Positions 1-5,573 of a stretch of 8,105 nt of DNA are shown here, in pieces; the stretch's first letter is position 1; each line of letters opens with the position of its first letter. The DNA comes from Deltaproteobacteria bacterium (lineage in GTDB: Bacteria; Desulfobacterota; Desulfobacteria; Desulfobacterales; ETH-SRB1). The DNA lies in NCBI GenBank assembly GCA_019314185.1, contig JAFCZU010000129.1, forward strand, positions 1-8,105, given 5' to 3'. The translations under genes were made by a program, and so were the position numbers. Below the pieces are notes generated by a model. The model did no database searches. It was given only the letters and a program-made list of their open reading frames with translations, and had not been told where the DNA came from.

Positions 1-430
1 GCACCCTTTAATTTAGCCAAAGCGTTAGACGGCAATGGATAAAAATAAATTTTAAGGCGAAATATACTGCCTGTGGTTTTTACAACGGCGCCAATCAATT
101 AATATAAGATTGATACTTAATACATCATTAAATTAAATATGTTATATCTCCTTTGCGCCTGATCGTAATGTATGCCGCACAGGTTGCTGCTTACAAAATA
201 TAAGCAAATGATTTCGCTGTAAAAATGTTATTTTCAACCCTTACCGTCTTTATATTGATAGAAATCAAGGGTGCGAAACTTGAGTAATAATAAAAGACTA
301 TGCTCTCCAACTTATTTATTCATTATTTCAAAGAGATAGGCCACGTTTTTATCTCATAAATCTAATCTCGAAAGTTGAAGATTAAAAATAATTGCAGAAA
401 ACTGGTCATCTGAAACAAAATTTTTTACTT
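1..430. other. Gene-poor left-edge region
   Basis: I find no supportable complete gene in this stretch. The only frame open to the left edge on the minus strand runs from about 98 down to 1. It could begin at a TTG at 96-98 and would read IGAVVKTTGSIFRLK and onward for some 32 residues, but two in-frame stops (99-101 and 117-119) lie just upstream and no Shine-Dalgarno sequence precedes it. On the plus strand a 13-residue frame enters from the edge and stops at 40-42, so it could equally be the last codons of an upstream gene. The octamer GCACCCTT at 1-8 is the exact reverse complement of 267-274. No clear promoter for the downstream phosphorylase was found. The region is probably intergenic, possibly with a decayed or partial gene at the edge. 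Confidence 0.4.
148..223 (-). promoter_or_regulatory. Candidate leftward promoter and Shine-Dalgarno
   Basis: On the minus strand TTTACA (218-223) is followed, after 17 nt, by TATTTT (195-200), a passable sigma-70 type pair. Further downstream an AAGGAG sequence (148-153) resembles a strong ribosome binding site. However, the frames that follow it close within a few codons (ATG ATG TAT TAA), so no protein can be assigned. It may be the control region of a gene that has decayed, or a chance match in AT-rich DNA. Confidence 0.2.
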
Positions 431-1159
431 ATGAACAAACATGATGCAATTGTAAATCCAGCAAGAGGAAAAAGCTCTTTGAATCTAAGCCCGAATGCTG
501 TTATGGTAAGCAGCGAGAGCGATCTGCGAATTCTTTGCGACATAATGGATCTGGAAGGGGATAGATTTAAAAAAATTCTGATGAGCAGGTTATGTATCGG
601 CGGTGGAGATAAGAATATTACGTTGGCAGGGCCATTTATAGGAGCTCCATATACTGTTATGCTTCTTGAGACTCTAATTGCATGGGGCGTAAGGAAAATT
701 CTGTTTTTAGGATGGTGCGGAGCGGTTTCTCCTGATGTCAGGATTGGAGATATTATTATTCCAGCAGGCGCTATTATTGATGAAGGCACATCAAAGCATT
801 ACGGAAAGGTTGACGGCAGTTTAGTGCGACCATCCGGCAACATATCTGAAAGTATAAAAGAGGCCTTAAAAAAGAAAGGGCTTTTTTTTCATGAAGGGAT
901 TATATGGTCCACTGACGGCATTTACAGGGAGACGCGTGAAAAGGTCGAGCATTTTCAAAAAAAGAATGCGATAGCTGTTGAAATGGAACTTTCAGCTCTT
1001 TTTACTGTTGGCTGTTTTAGAAATATTGAAGTAGGCGGAATCCTGGTTGTTTCCGATGAAATATCTACATTCAAGCACCTGGCAGGCTTTCATGAAAAAG
1101 TCTTCAGAAAAAGCCGCAAAGCTGTGTGCGAAGTAATTAAGGAAGTGTTTACGGCTTGA
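431..1159 (+). CDS. Nucleoside phosphorylase (PNP/UDP family)
   Basis: A 242-residue enzyme of the nucleoside phosphorylase fold, expected to act in the cytoplasm. It would cleave a nucleoside with phosphate to give a free base and ribose 1-phosphate in salvage. Visible family features are the glycine-rich stretch GPFIGAP (67-73), a strand and turn around LFLGWCGAVSP (91-101), the following GDIIIP with DEGTS (117-121), STDGIYRE (160-167) and the ribose-binding VEME (183-186). VVSDE (206-210) places an aspartate (209) where purine-specific relatives of DeoD carry their catalytic aspartate, so a purine substrate is more likely than uridine; that is inference. The reading frame is open back to a TTG at 392, but I prefer the ATG at 431 because the family-like sequence starts there. 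Neither start has a good ribosome binding site. A repeat-rich spacer of about 200 nt separates it from the ligase. Family assignment is secure; exact substrate is not. Confidence 0.9.
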   Translation: MNKHDAIVNPARGKSSLNLSPNAVMVSSESDLRILCDIMDLEGDRFKKILMSRLCIGGGDKNITLAGPFIGAPYTVMLLETLIAWGVRKILFLGWCGAVSPDVRIGDIIIPAGAIIDEGTSKHYGKVDGSLVRPSGNISESIKEALKKKGLFFHEGIIWSTDGIYRETREKVEHFQKKNAIAVEMELSALFTVGCFRNIEVGGILVVSDEISTFKHLAGFHEKVFRKSRKAVCEVIKEVFTA

Positions 1160-1161
1160 AA

Positions 1162-1206
1162 CTTGAAATTGGAAAATAGAAATTGGGGAAAATTGCGAAA
1201 ATTGGG
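1162..1206. repeat. Short GAAATTGG-type direct repeats
   Basis: Four near-identical units follow the phosphorylase stop codon: GAAATTGG at 1165-1172 and 1179-1186, then GAAAATTGC at 1188-1196 and GAAAATTGG at 1197-1205. Two CTTGAAA copies (1155-1161 and 1162-1168) overlap the stop codon itself. Spacing is irregular (14, 9 and 9 nt). This looks like a degenerate intergenic simple repeat rather than a protein-binding array. The following bases 1210-1240 show a second weak 10-nt periodicity (AGTGACACGA, then AGTGAAGCGT). Confidence 0.6.
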
Positions 1207-1318
1207 CACGTAGTGACACGAAGTGAAGCGTCAGCGCTATCCGGTAATTATAAATAGTTTTCTCTGAACTCTCTGTGTGCTGCGGTAAATTATACTTTTT
1301 ACGAAATCATCTAATTTC

Positions 1319-1348
1319 AACGTTCCGTGAACGTTTACAAAATTTTTT
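1319..1348 (+). terminator. Small hairpin and T-run before ligase
   Basis: AACGTTC (1319-1325) pairs perfectly with GAACGTT (1329-1335) around a 3-nt loop. A run of six T (1343-1348) follows seven nucleotides later. It could be a weak intrinsic terminator for the phosphorylase transcript or an attenuator in the ligase leader, whose AGGT ribosome binding site (1353-1356) comes directly after. The stem is short and the gap to the T-run is long, so termination would be inefficient. Confidence 0.3.
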
Positions 1349-1362
1349 AAGCAGGTAAAACA

Positions 1363-3210
1363 ATGGAAGAAACAGAGCGTCTATTCGAGACTCTAAAAAG
1401 ATATAACGAGGCATATAGAAGCGGGAAACCGCTGGTAAGCGACCATGAATACGACAGCCTTGCACAAAAGCTTCGGGAACTTGATCCTGCTCATCCCTTC
1501 CTCCATGTTGTGGAACCTGAAAAATTTGAAGTCAGGAAAGAAGTAAGACATCCTGTTTCAATGCTTTCAACTGAAAAAGCTTACACAAAGGATGCCCTTG
1601 CGAGATTTGTAACCAGGGTGAAGAAAGATGCTGGTGAGATCGGAGTAACAGATATTTTGTTTAAGGTTACTCCGAAGCTTGACGGGCTTGCAGCGCGAGA
1701 TGATGGTAATATATTTGCAACGAGAGGAAACGGTGAAGTCGGATACGAGATAAGCAATGCTTTTAAGAAAGGAGTAATCCCGGTAGGCGGCAGAGGGTTG
1801 GGCCTTGGAGAGATTGTGATTGTCAAATCCTATTTTGATGAGCATTTGTCCGGCGAATTTGAGCACCCGAGAAATATGGTTGTCGGAATTGTTGCTTCTG
1901 ATACTTTAAATGTTCTTGCTAAAAAGGCTCTTCAGGATGAGGTTGTACGTTTCGTTCCATATGCTGCTTTGCCTGTTTGGAACGGAAGAGCTGATGAGCT
2001 TGTGCAAAACATAGATAATATTTTATCGGATCTTACAGCAAAGACAGATTATCCAACAGATGGTGTGGTGGCGGAAGTAACTGAAGAAGAAGTTAAAAAA
2101 TATATGGGATCGACAGCTCACCATTACAGATGGCAGATAGCTTATAAAACAAAGGGAGAGACCGCTATAACAATTATCAAAGGAATCAGGTGGCAGGTTG
2201 GAAGAACCGGCAATATTACACCTGTCCTGGAAATTTGCCCTGTATCACTTTCCGGAGCTACCATCAGAAGGGTTACAGCTCATAATGCCGGTCTTATACT
2301 TAAAAAGAAAATCGGCATTAATGCTGAAGTAGAGGTCATAAGAAGCGGTGAAGTAATTCCAAAGCTTGAGAAAGTAATTAAAGAATCGGATCAGATCGTT
2401 ATTCCGGATAAATGCCCTTCATGCAACAGCGTTCTGGAATGGAGTAATGATTTTCTTAAGTGCAATAATGATTCATGCAAAGCCAGGATAGAGCAAAGCT
2501 TAAATCACTGGTTTAAAGTTCTTGGTAATGCCGACTGGTTTGGAATAAAGACGATTCAAAGACTTGTGGACAATGGATATGACAGTCTTGAGAAAATTTA
2601 TGCTATGTCTGAGGGCGATTTTTTTGATATCGGCTTTGGCCCGGTTCAATCAAAAAATCTTGCAGAGGCCATCAATACCAGCAAAAACAAGCGAGTTGAA
2701 GACTGGCGTTTTTTAGCTGCATTCGGGATCTCCGATCTTGGAAACGGAGATAGCAAAAAATTGCTTTCACACATCAAGCTCGAAGATCTTGTAGATGTAA
2801 AAGCAGAGCAGATTGAAGCAATACACGGTTTTGGCGCAATAACAAGTCTGTCTATTGAGAATGGTATTGCAAGAATTAAAGATACAATGAGTCATATGTT
2901 GTCTATGGGTTTTAATCTTGACAAAACGCTTCTCGCAGAAGAAATTGATACCCTTGATACTCCGATTGCAGGAAAGGGCATTGTATTTACAGGGAAGATG
3001 CTTCATGGAAACAGGGAAGAAATACAGGCAGAAGCGAGAAGTCTCGGAGCAAGGGTTCAAAGTTCTGTCACCGGCAAAACAAATTACCTTGTATGCGGAG
3101 AGAAAGCAGGGGCAAAAAAGATAGCAAAAGCAAAAACATCAGGCAGCCTGATTATATCTGAAACCGATTATTTGAATATGATAAAAAGATTTCGATCTGA
3201 CCCGCTATAG
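1363..3210 (+). CDS. ligA: Divergent NAD+-dependent DNA ligase (LigA family)
   Basis: A 615-residue protein with the complete LigA domain order. Domain Ia, the NMN site, is at about 1-65 (Y18, D27, Y30, D31 kept; the usual histidine after the first tyrosine is R19). The adenylation domain has the nucleotidyl lysine K105 in PKLDG, E150 in the motif III GE, and K262 in AYK. The OB fold contains QVGRTGNITPV (278-288). A four-cysteine zinc finger (C351, C354, C367, C372), a helix-hairpin-helix region (about 375-505) and a BRCT domain (about 535-608) follow. It would seal nicks using NAD+. Several near-invariant positions differ: the motif IV lysine is E238 (DGVVAEV), TRGDG is TRGNG (120-124), the residue before PKLDG is T103 rather than glutamate, and the arginine of the usual GSLRQ is A178. 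Length is slightly below the usual 660-680. It starts at the ATG after AGGT (1353-1356). The acylphosphatase gene begins 22 nt after its stop, suggesting co-transcription. It may be the only ligase of a divergent lineage or a second specialised one. Confidence 0.9.
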   Translation: MEETERLFETLKRYNEAYRSGKPLVSDHEYDSLAQKLRELDPAHPFLHVVEPEKFEVRKEVRHPVSMLSTEKAYTKDALARFVTRVKKDAGEIGVTDILFKVTPKLDGLAARDDGNIFATRGNGEVGYEISNAFKKGVIPVGGRGLGLGEIVIVKSYFDEHLSGEFEHPRNMVVGIVASDTLNVLAKKALQDEVVRFVPYAALPVWNGRADELVQNIDNILSDLTAKTDYPTDGVVAEVTEEEVKKYMGSTAHHYRWQIAYKTKGETAITIIKGIRWQVGRTGNITPVLEICPVSLSGATIRRVTAHNAGLILKKKIGINAEVEVIRSGEVIPKLEKVIKESDQIVIPDKCPSCNSVLEWSNDFLKCNNDSCKARIEQSLNHWFKVLGNADWFGIKTIQRLVDNGYDSLEKIYAMSEGDFFDIGFGPVQSKNLAEAINTSKNKRVEDWRFLAAFGISDLGNGDSKKLLSHIKLEDLVDVKAEQIEAIHGFGAITSLSIENGIARIKDTMSHMLSMGFNLDKTLLAEEIDTLDTPIAGKGIVFTGKMLHGNREEIQAEARSLGARVQSSVTGKTNYLVCGEKAGAKKIAKAKTSGSLIISETDYLNMIKRFRSDPL

Positions 3211-3232
3211 ATGACCAGGAGACTTAACAATC

Positions 3233-3514
3233 ATGGGAAAAAAAGTTAGAGCTCATGTATTAATTGTCGGCAGAGTACAGGGCGTTTTTTTTAGAATGGA
3301 GACAAAACGTACGGCAGATGCGGCAGGGGTCTATGGATGGGTTAGAAATAAAAGAGATGGAACTGTTGAAGCGCTTTTTGAGGGAGACGAGGAAAGTGTT
3401 GGCACAGTTGTTAAGTGGTGCAAAAAAGGCCCGCCTCTTTCAATAGTTGATGGTGTGGATATAAAATGGGGAGATTACACAGGTGAGTATGGGGATTTTG
3501 AGATCACCTTTTGA
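3233..3514 (+). CDS. acyP: Acylphosphatase
   Basis: A 93-residue cytoplasmic enzyme that hydrolyses carboxyl-phosphate bonds of acyl phosphates. It is close to the usual family length of 90-100. The phosphate-binding signature GRVQGVFFR (13-21) ends in the substrate-binding arginine R21. The second signature, GWVRNKRDGTVE (35-46), supplies the catalytic asparagine N39. The C-terminus ends FEITF, matching the family's terminal beta strand. A good ribosome binding site AGGAGA (3217-3222) lies 10 nt before the ATG, 22 nt after the ligase stop, so it is probably translated from the ligase transcript. No functional link between the two enzymes is evident; the physiological substrate of bacterial acylphosphatases is generally unclear. 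Confidence 0.95.
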   Translation: MGKKVRAHVLIVGRVQGVFFRMETKRTADAAGVYGWVRNKRDGTVEALFEGDEESVGTVVKWCKKGPPLSIVDGVDIKWGDYTGEYGDFEITF

Positions 3515-3566
3515 ATACAAATATTGTTCTCTTTAAAGGGGCTGTGAAACATAAGCTGTCAAATAA

Positions 3567-3765
3567 ATTGTAACCGTTTACAGCTCACGGTTGTCGGTTT
3601 ACAGTTCATACTTTTTTGAAAAACCTTGCAACGCCGTATAAATAGAATCTTCGCTTTTGCTTCAACAAGCTGTATGGAATGCGCTCGCTGCCGCAGTTCA
3701 ATGAACTGTGTGACGACTGATTACTTTTATGCTTTAATCAACCGTTAACCGCAAACAGTTACAAT
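3567..3765. repeat. ~200-bp segment with imperfect terminal inverted repeats
   Basis: The 26 bases at 3567-3592 are an imperfect reverse complement of 3740-3765, with 21 of 26 positions pairing by my count and the outermost eight (ATTGTAAC/GTTACAAT) perfect. Inside the left arm GTTTACAGCTCA (3576-3587) recurs 21 nt later as GTTTACAGTTCA (3597-3608). The interior also holds a 15-nt palindrome, CAGTTCA-A-TGAACTG (3694-3708). There is no open reading frame of note, so this would be a non-autonomous, MITE-like or REP-like element if it is mobile. No clear target duplication is visible. It fills most of the 315-nt spacer between the convergent acylphosphatase and HU genes. Confidence 0.45.
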
Positions 3766-3767
3766 AC

Positions 3768-3808
3768 ATTAAGGCGGTTTATTAATTATAAAAATAAACC
3801 GCCTTAAT
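3768..3808 (-). terminator. Strong hairpin, likely HU terminator
   Basis: A perfect 16-bp inverted repeat (3768-3783 against 3793-3808, core AAGGCGGTTTATT) encloses a 9-nt loop. It begins 21 nt past the HU stop codon in the direction of HU transcription. The stem is long and has a GC core, but the bases beyond it are only moderately T-rich on either strand. It may therefore act as a bidirectional barrier between the convergent HU and acylphosphatase units or stabilise the HU mRNA 3' end. Confidence 0.65.
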
Positions 3809-3829
3809 AACTTCTTAATTATTTATGTC

Positions 3830-4102
3830 TTAGATAGAGCTTTTTAATTTTTTGCCGGGTCGAAATTTTACAACATTGCAAGCTTTGATTTTGATTGGCT
3901 CGCCAGTCTGAGGATTGCGTCCTTTACGAGCTTTCCTGCGGATTTTTGAAAAAGTTCCAAAACCAACCAGTGTAACCTTGCCGTCTTTTTTCTTCAAAGC
4001 CTTTGTTATATTGGCCATAAAAGAATTTAGCACACTTGAAGCTGCAACTTTGGAAATACCCGCATCTTTTGCAATGTTGTCTACTAATTCAGCCTTTGTC
4101 AT
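3830..4102 (-). CDS. hup: HU-family DNA-binding protein
   Basis: A 90-residue histone-like protein that bends DNA as a dimer and organises the nucleoid. Length and sequence are typical: helices at about 3-38 (MTKAELVDNIAKDAGISKVA and onward), the GFGTF turn (47-51), and the DNA-inserting beta arm with the hallmark RNPQTGEPI (62-70), where P64 would be the intercalating proline. The C-terminal KFRPGKKLK matches the family closely. The ATG is preceded by GGAGGA (4111-4116) at 8 nt spacing. It has its own promoter region upstream (4163-4209) and a hairpin downstream, so it is probably monocistronic despite lying behind ftsY on the same strand. HU rather than IHF is favoured by overall similarity; which HU paralogue it is cannot be told. 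Confidence 0.95.
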   Translation of the reverse strand: MTKAELVDNIAKDAGISKVAASSVLNSFMANITKALKKKDGKVTLVGFGTFSKIRRKARKGRNPQTGEPIKIKACNVVKFRPGKKLKSSI

Positions 4103-4162
4103 AGTGTTTTTCCTCCATTTTTATTTGTTTAATAACCACCAACCGTCTGTTTGCTACAAATC

Positions 4163-4209
4163 CATATAGCAGACCATTATTTATGTCAATATAAATAAGC
4201 ATTTGTCAA
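4163..4209 (-). promoter_or_regulatory. HU promoter region with doubled TTGACA box
   Basis: On the minus strand TTGACA occurs twice, at 4204-4209 and 4184-4189, each within a 9-bp direct repeat (TGTCAATAT on the plus strand, 4184-4192 and 4204-4212) exactly 20 bp apart. The nearer box is followed after 15 bp by TATATG (4163-4168), itself preceded by TG as in extended -10 elements. The farther box has a weaker CATAAA 18 bp on (4180-4185). The flank beyond 4209 is very A/T-rich, like an UP element. The start would lie some 50-60 nt before the HU coding region. Confidence 0.5.
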
Positions 4210-4313
4210 TATTATTTTTAATAAAATCATGTTAATCTGCTTTATGGTTATATTCGCAGTATGTGATTACCGCAAAATCCAGTGTTTTCGCACCACAAAA
4301 ACCCAGCGACCTG

Positions 4314-4333
4314 TCAAAGGATGAGACCTTTGA
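4314..4333 (-). terminator. Hairpin downstream of ftsY
   Basis: TCAAAGG (4314-4320) pairs with CCTTTGA (4327-4333) around a 6-nt loop, about 50 nt after the ftsY stop. In the ftsY direction no T-run directly follows; five T come about a dozen bases later (minus-strand GGGTTTTT). A competing 7-bp pairing exists between 4322-4328 and 4367-4373. It is a possible weak terminator or 3' stabilising structure. The rest of 4210-4381 shows no gene. Confidence 0.3.
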
Positions 4334-4381
4334 AAAATATTCAATTTTGCCTGTTCAGTTAAATCTGGTCTCAAAATATCC

Positions 4382-5347
4382 TTAGAAAAGTGCGTTTGCA
4401 AACTGTACAGGATCAAAATCCTGGAGGTCATTAATTTGTTCTCCAATTCCAATATACTTCAATTGGATTTCAAGGCTGTTGCATATACTTATAACAATTC
4501 CTCCTTTTGCGGTTCCATCTAATTTTGTTAAAGCGATTCCGGTAACCCCTATTGCATCATTAAACAATGTGGCCTGAGAAAGAGCGTTCTGGCCTGTTGT
4601 CGCATCGAGGACAAGCAATATTTCATGAGGAGCATCAGGCATTTTTTTTGAAATTGTGCGCTTTATTTTTTTAAGTTCTTCCATCAGGTTTACCTTTGTA
4701 TGAAGCCTTCCCGCTGTATCAACAAGAACAATATCAATATCTCTCGCTAATGCGGCTTCAATACTATCATATGCAACTGCTGCAGGGTCTGCATTGTCTT
4801 TGTGCTTTACGATTTCAGCGCCTGCTCTATCTGCCCAGATTGTAAGCTGTTCTGTTGCCGCGGCCCGAAAGGTGTCAGAAGCTGCAATAAGAACCTTTTT
4901 CCCGGCAGATGTATATTTTGCCGCCAGCTTTCCAATGGTTGTTGTTTTTCCAGTGCCGTTAACTCCGATTACCATTACAACATGCGGTTTGGATTTAATA
5001 TTTTCATGAGCAGGTGTTTGAGCGCCAAAAAGCGAGACTATTTCTTTTTTAAGAGATTCTTTCAGTTGATCTGCGTTGGATATATCAGAGGACTTCTTTG
5101 AAATGCGTTGTATAAGTTCCATGCTGGTCTGGACACCTATGTCTGAGGTTATCAGAAGTTCTTCAAGTTCTTCTAACAGCTCATCATCGATCTTCCTGTC
5201 GCCCGCAAAGAGCTGATCTATATCTGTTGTAAGGATTTTGCGAGTCTTGGATAATCCGTTTTTCAGGCGTTCAAATATACCGATTGATTTTGATGAATCC
5301 GCAGCCTTTGGCTTATCTTTCTTATGTTTAAACAGACCGAATACCAT
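4382..5347 (-). CDS. ftsY: Signal recognition particle receptor FtsY
   Basis: A 321-residue SRP GTPase that receives SRP-bound ribosomes at the inner membrane and passes them to the Sec translocon. The N domain (about 25-110) is a helical bundle including LEELLITSDIG. The G domain follows with the P-loop GVNGTGKTTT (128-137), DTFRAAATEQL (158-168), DTAGR (210-214), TKLDGTAKGG (274-283) and the C-terminal YIGIGEQINDLQDFDP. The long acidic N-terminal A domain of the E. coli protein is absent; only a short lysine-rich leader (MVFGLFKHKK) precedes the N domain and could contact the membrane. The ATG at 5347 is chosen over an in-frame TTG at 5359 because GAGGT (5353-5357) lies 5 nt before it and overlaps the TTG. 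It lies downstream of smc on the same strand, with a 226-nt repeat-bearing spacer. Confidence 0.97.
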   Translation of the reverse strand: MVFGLFKHKKDKPKAADSSKSIGIFERLKNGLSKTRKILTTDIDQLFAGDRKIDDELLEELEELLITSDIGVQTSMELIQRISKKSSDISNADQLKESLKKEIVSLFGAQTPAHENIKSKPHVVMVIGVNGTGKTTTIGKLAAKYTSAGKKVLIAASDTFRAAATEQLTIWADRAGAEIVKHKDNADPAAVAYDSIEAALARDIDIVLVDTAGRLHTKVNLMEELKKIKRTISKKMPDAPHEILLVLDATTGQNALSQATLFNDAIGVTGIALTKLDGTAKGGIVISICNSLEIQLKYIGIGEQINDLQDFDPVQFANALF

Positions 5348-5352
5348 AATAT

Positions 5353-5357
5353 ACCTC
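5353..5357 (-). promoter_or_regulatory. ftsY ribosome binding site
   Basis: Minus-strand GAGGT sits five nucleotides before the ATG at 5345-5347. It decides the start: the upstream in-frame TTG (5357-5359) would lie in the ribosome binding site itself. Confidence 0.7.
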
Positions 5358-5433
5358 AAGTTTATAGTGTAGAAATTTCCATTTTATACCTAATGAATTC
5401 AGTATCATAGGATAGATGAATTGTTTAGCGAAA

Positions 5434-5553
5434 AGTGCCTGAAATGCCTAAAGTTAAGGAATTCTGCCATTTGATATGTGTTATCAATTAGCACGCCGAA
5501 AGCGTACCATAACTTTAGGCACTTTAATATACTTTAGCTCACTTTAGGCATTT
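5434..5553. repeat. GCCTAAAGT repeats between smc and ftsY
   Basis: The left copy AAATGCCTAAAGTTA (5442-5456) has two inverted partners. TAACTTTAGGCA (5510-5521) pairs perfectly over 12 bp with 5445-5456, and ACTTTAGGCATTT (5541-5553) pairs perfectly over 13 bp with 5442-5454. The two partners are direct repeats of each other (ACTTTAGGCA, 30 nt apart), with a third partial copy ACTTTAG at 5531-5537 and a partial AGTGCCTGAAA just left of the first arm (5434-5444). Only one stem can form at a time. A separate 5-bp hairpin (5559-5573) abuts the smc stop. The spacer lies inside the presumed smc-ftsY transcript. Confidence 0.6.
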
Positions 5554-5573
5554 ATATCCGCACAGAAGGTGCG

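Noticed and set aside
392..430. TTG start 13 codons upstream for the phosphorylase
   Set aside because: The extra residues do not look like the family N-terminus and there is no good ribosome binding site; the ATG at 431 fits better, though the TTG cannot be excluded.
1165..1205. CRISPR-like array
   Set aside because: The units are only 8-9 nt with irregular 0-6 nt gaps and no unique spacers.
4267..4452. 61-codon minus-strand frame overlapping the end of ftsY
   Set aside because: It overlaps the conserved ftsY C-terminus in another frame, has no ribosome binding site and no recognisable features.
5348..5359. TTG start for ftsY four codons upstream
   Set aside because: It overlaps the GAGGT that serves the ATG at 5347.
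5361..5388. TATAAA-like boxes upstream of ftsY (minus strand, 5383-5388 and 5361-5366)
   Set aside because: No acceptable -35 element at 16-18 nt; such boxes are frequent in AT-rich spacers.
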